A stretch of 64,000 nucleotides of DNA from Rhizobium sp. R711 (GTDB taxonomy: Bacteria > Pseudomonadota > Alphaproteobacteria > Rhizobiales > Rhizobiaceae), in contig NZ_LOKZ01000009.1 in the NCBI RefSeq assembly GCF_002211365.1, positions 1 to 64,000 on the forward strand, written 5' to 3'. Both the position numbers and the translations under genes were made by a program. The notes under the pieces are model-generated. The model saw nothing but the letters and a program-made list of their open reading frames with translations, was not told where the DNA came from and searched no databases. Positions within the stretch are counted from its first letter, which is position 1. Each line of letters opens with the position of its first letter. This document shows positions 63,192 to 64,000 of the stretch, one piece after another.

Positions 63192-64000
63192 ATGCTGAAG
63201 AAGGTTTACACCGCATTGAGCGTGATCATCGGGCTAGGCCTGATGACCACCGCCGCATTCGCGGACGGCTTAGACTCGCTACCACCGGACCAGAAGCAGC
63301 TTTACCAGCTCGTGGACCCGGCAATTCCCCTCGGCGGTACGCCGCTCAAGGATTTTGTTGCCAAGCGGCCGCCGCCGTGGAAAATCGGCTACGCGTCCAC
63401 TTATGCCGGCAACACGTGGCGTGCCCAGATCCTCACTGAAATGAACGAGGTTCTGCTTCCGAAATACAAGGAGGCTGGACTGGTATCTGACCTTGTCGTC
63501 ACGCAGTCCGACCTGAAGGACGCGACGCAAATCCAGCAGATGCGCCAGATGGTCGACGACGGCGTCGATGCCATCATCATCTGCTGCTCGAACGTGACGG
63601 CCATCAACCAGACCATCGAATACGCGCATTCTAAGGGCGTTCCGGTTTTCTCCTTCTCGGGTTACGTCACATCGCCGTACGCGATCAATGCGACCGAAAA
63701 CAACACCCAGGGCGGCTACACGGCCGCGAAATGGCTGGCGGAGGAAATCGGCGGCAAGGGCAACGTGCTGACGGTCTCGGGCATTCCGGGCTTCGCATCG
63801 TCCGACAGCTTCAATGTCGGTGCCAAGAAGGCGTTCGACGAGTACAAGGACATCACCGTCGTGGGCGATGTCGCTGGCAAGTGGACCGATCAGGTCGCCC
63901 AGGTCGAAGTCCAGAAATTCCTCGCGACGAACCCTACCGAAATCGCAGGTATCCTCGTCCAGTCGGCGTCCGAAAACGGTGTGGTCAACGCGGTCCAGCA
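63192..64000 (+). CDS. Sugar-type ABC transporter substrate-binding protein (partial, runs off the window)
   Basis: First 269 codons are open to the window end. Start ATG at 63192, with GAGGGGAGGAG upstream. Signal peptide (ending near AFA-DG, residue ~25), then a periplasmic-binding-protein 4 (ribose/galactose) domain with WKIGYASTYAGNTWRAQIL, MVDDGVDAIIICCSN, GVPVFSFSG and GYTAAKWLAEEIGG. Probably imports the substrate of the operon. ATPase and permease genes should follow beyond 64000. Confidence 0.9.
   Translation, partial: MLKKVYTALSVIIGLGLMTTAAFADGLDSLPPDQKQLYQLVDPAIPLGGTPLKDFVAKRPPPWKIGYASTYAGNTWRAQILTEMNEVLLPKYKEAGLVSDLVVTQSDLKDATQIQQMRQMVDDGVDAIIICCSNVTAINQTIEYAHSKGVPVFSFSGYVTSPYAINATENNTQGGYTAAKWLAEEIGGKGNVLTVSGIPGFASSDSFNVGAKKAFDEYKDITVVGDVAGKWTDQVAQVEVQKFLATNPTEIAGILVQSASENGVVNAVQ

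Noticed and set aside
1..64000. CRISPR arrays
   Set aside because: No regularly spaced direct repeats with spacers were seen on either strand by eye.
1..64000. tRNA or rRNA genes
   Set aside because: No cloverleaf-like or rRNA-like conserved stretch was recognised; none is expected on this plasmid backbone, though a covariance search was not possible.

Overview
The window is most simply read as part of a large conjugative plasmid from a member of the Rhizobiaceae (Rhizobium, Agrobacterium, Ensifer or close relatives). The evidence is a complete repABC replication and partition operon, a Ti-plasmid-style trb mating-pair operon in the order trbBCDEJKLFGHI, a divergent traA-traF-traB-traH / traC-traD-traG transfer region around a recognisable oriT, and TraR and TraM quorum-sensing homologues. 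Gene names rest on reading the translated sequence by eye; no database search was run.

Layout. 0.2-2.6 kb: a serine resolvase with a long C-terminal extension, then three small predicted exported or anchored proteins. 2.9-6.7 kb (minus strand): repC, repB, a small repD-like gene carrying one exact and one near-exact parS site, and repA, with an antisense-RNA locus between repB and repC. 7.1-16.6 kb (plus strand): the trb type IV secretion operon, preceded by a tra-box-like dyad. 16.6-23.2 kb: a scarred region with near-identical direct repeats and a HlyD remnant, then traM/traR tail to tail, an rcgA/rcgR-like pair (membrane protein plus alpha/beta hydrolase), and a two-gene unit that looks like a toxin-antitoxin system with an ADP-ribosyltransferase-like toxin. 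23.2-31.8 kb: the transfer genes and oriT, with a second tra-box-like dyad. 31.9-37.2 kb: plasmid accessory genes (WGR protein, secreted nuclease, HU with an in-frame stop, ArdC-like antirestriction protein, SyrB-like proteins) separated by strongly structured non-coding DNA.

37.9-46.7 kb is one catabolic island: dihydroxyacetone-kinase-type DhaK/DhaL, a TIM-barrel isomerase or epimerase, a LysR regulator, an epoxide-hydrolase-like enzyme, a beta-hydroxyacid dehydrogenase and a TRAP transporter (DctP plus fused DctQM). 47.4-64 kb is a second one: a Tat-exported metallo-beta-lactamase-fold enzyme, a recombinase remnant, a GH3 glycosidase, a chemoreceptor, a second MBL enzyme, a zinc alcohol dehydrogenase, a lactonase-like MBL enzyme, a GntR/FCD regulator, an SCP2-fused hydrolase, an SDR, a flavin reductase, a carboxymuconolactone-decarboxylase-like protein, a RutA-like flavin monooxygenase and the start of a sugar-type ABC binding protein. 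Most promoters of this second island carry variants of one motif (ATTGTCTG / CAGACAAT, often as CAGATT-N7-AATCTG overlapping a TTGACA box), which suggests a single GntR regulon.

How it fits together: the rep and trb/tra halves form a self-transmissible backbone whose transfer is probably under TraR/TraM control. No traI (AHL synthase) gene lies in the usual place ahead of trbB, and the TraR-like protein has lost a residue that is nearly invariant in LuxR-type receptors. The cargo is two substrate-utilisation islands with their own transport, sensing and regulation. The substrate of neither can be named from sequence alone.
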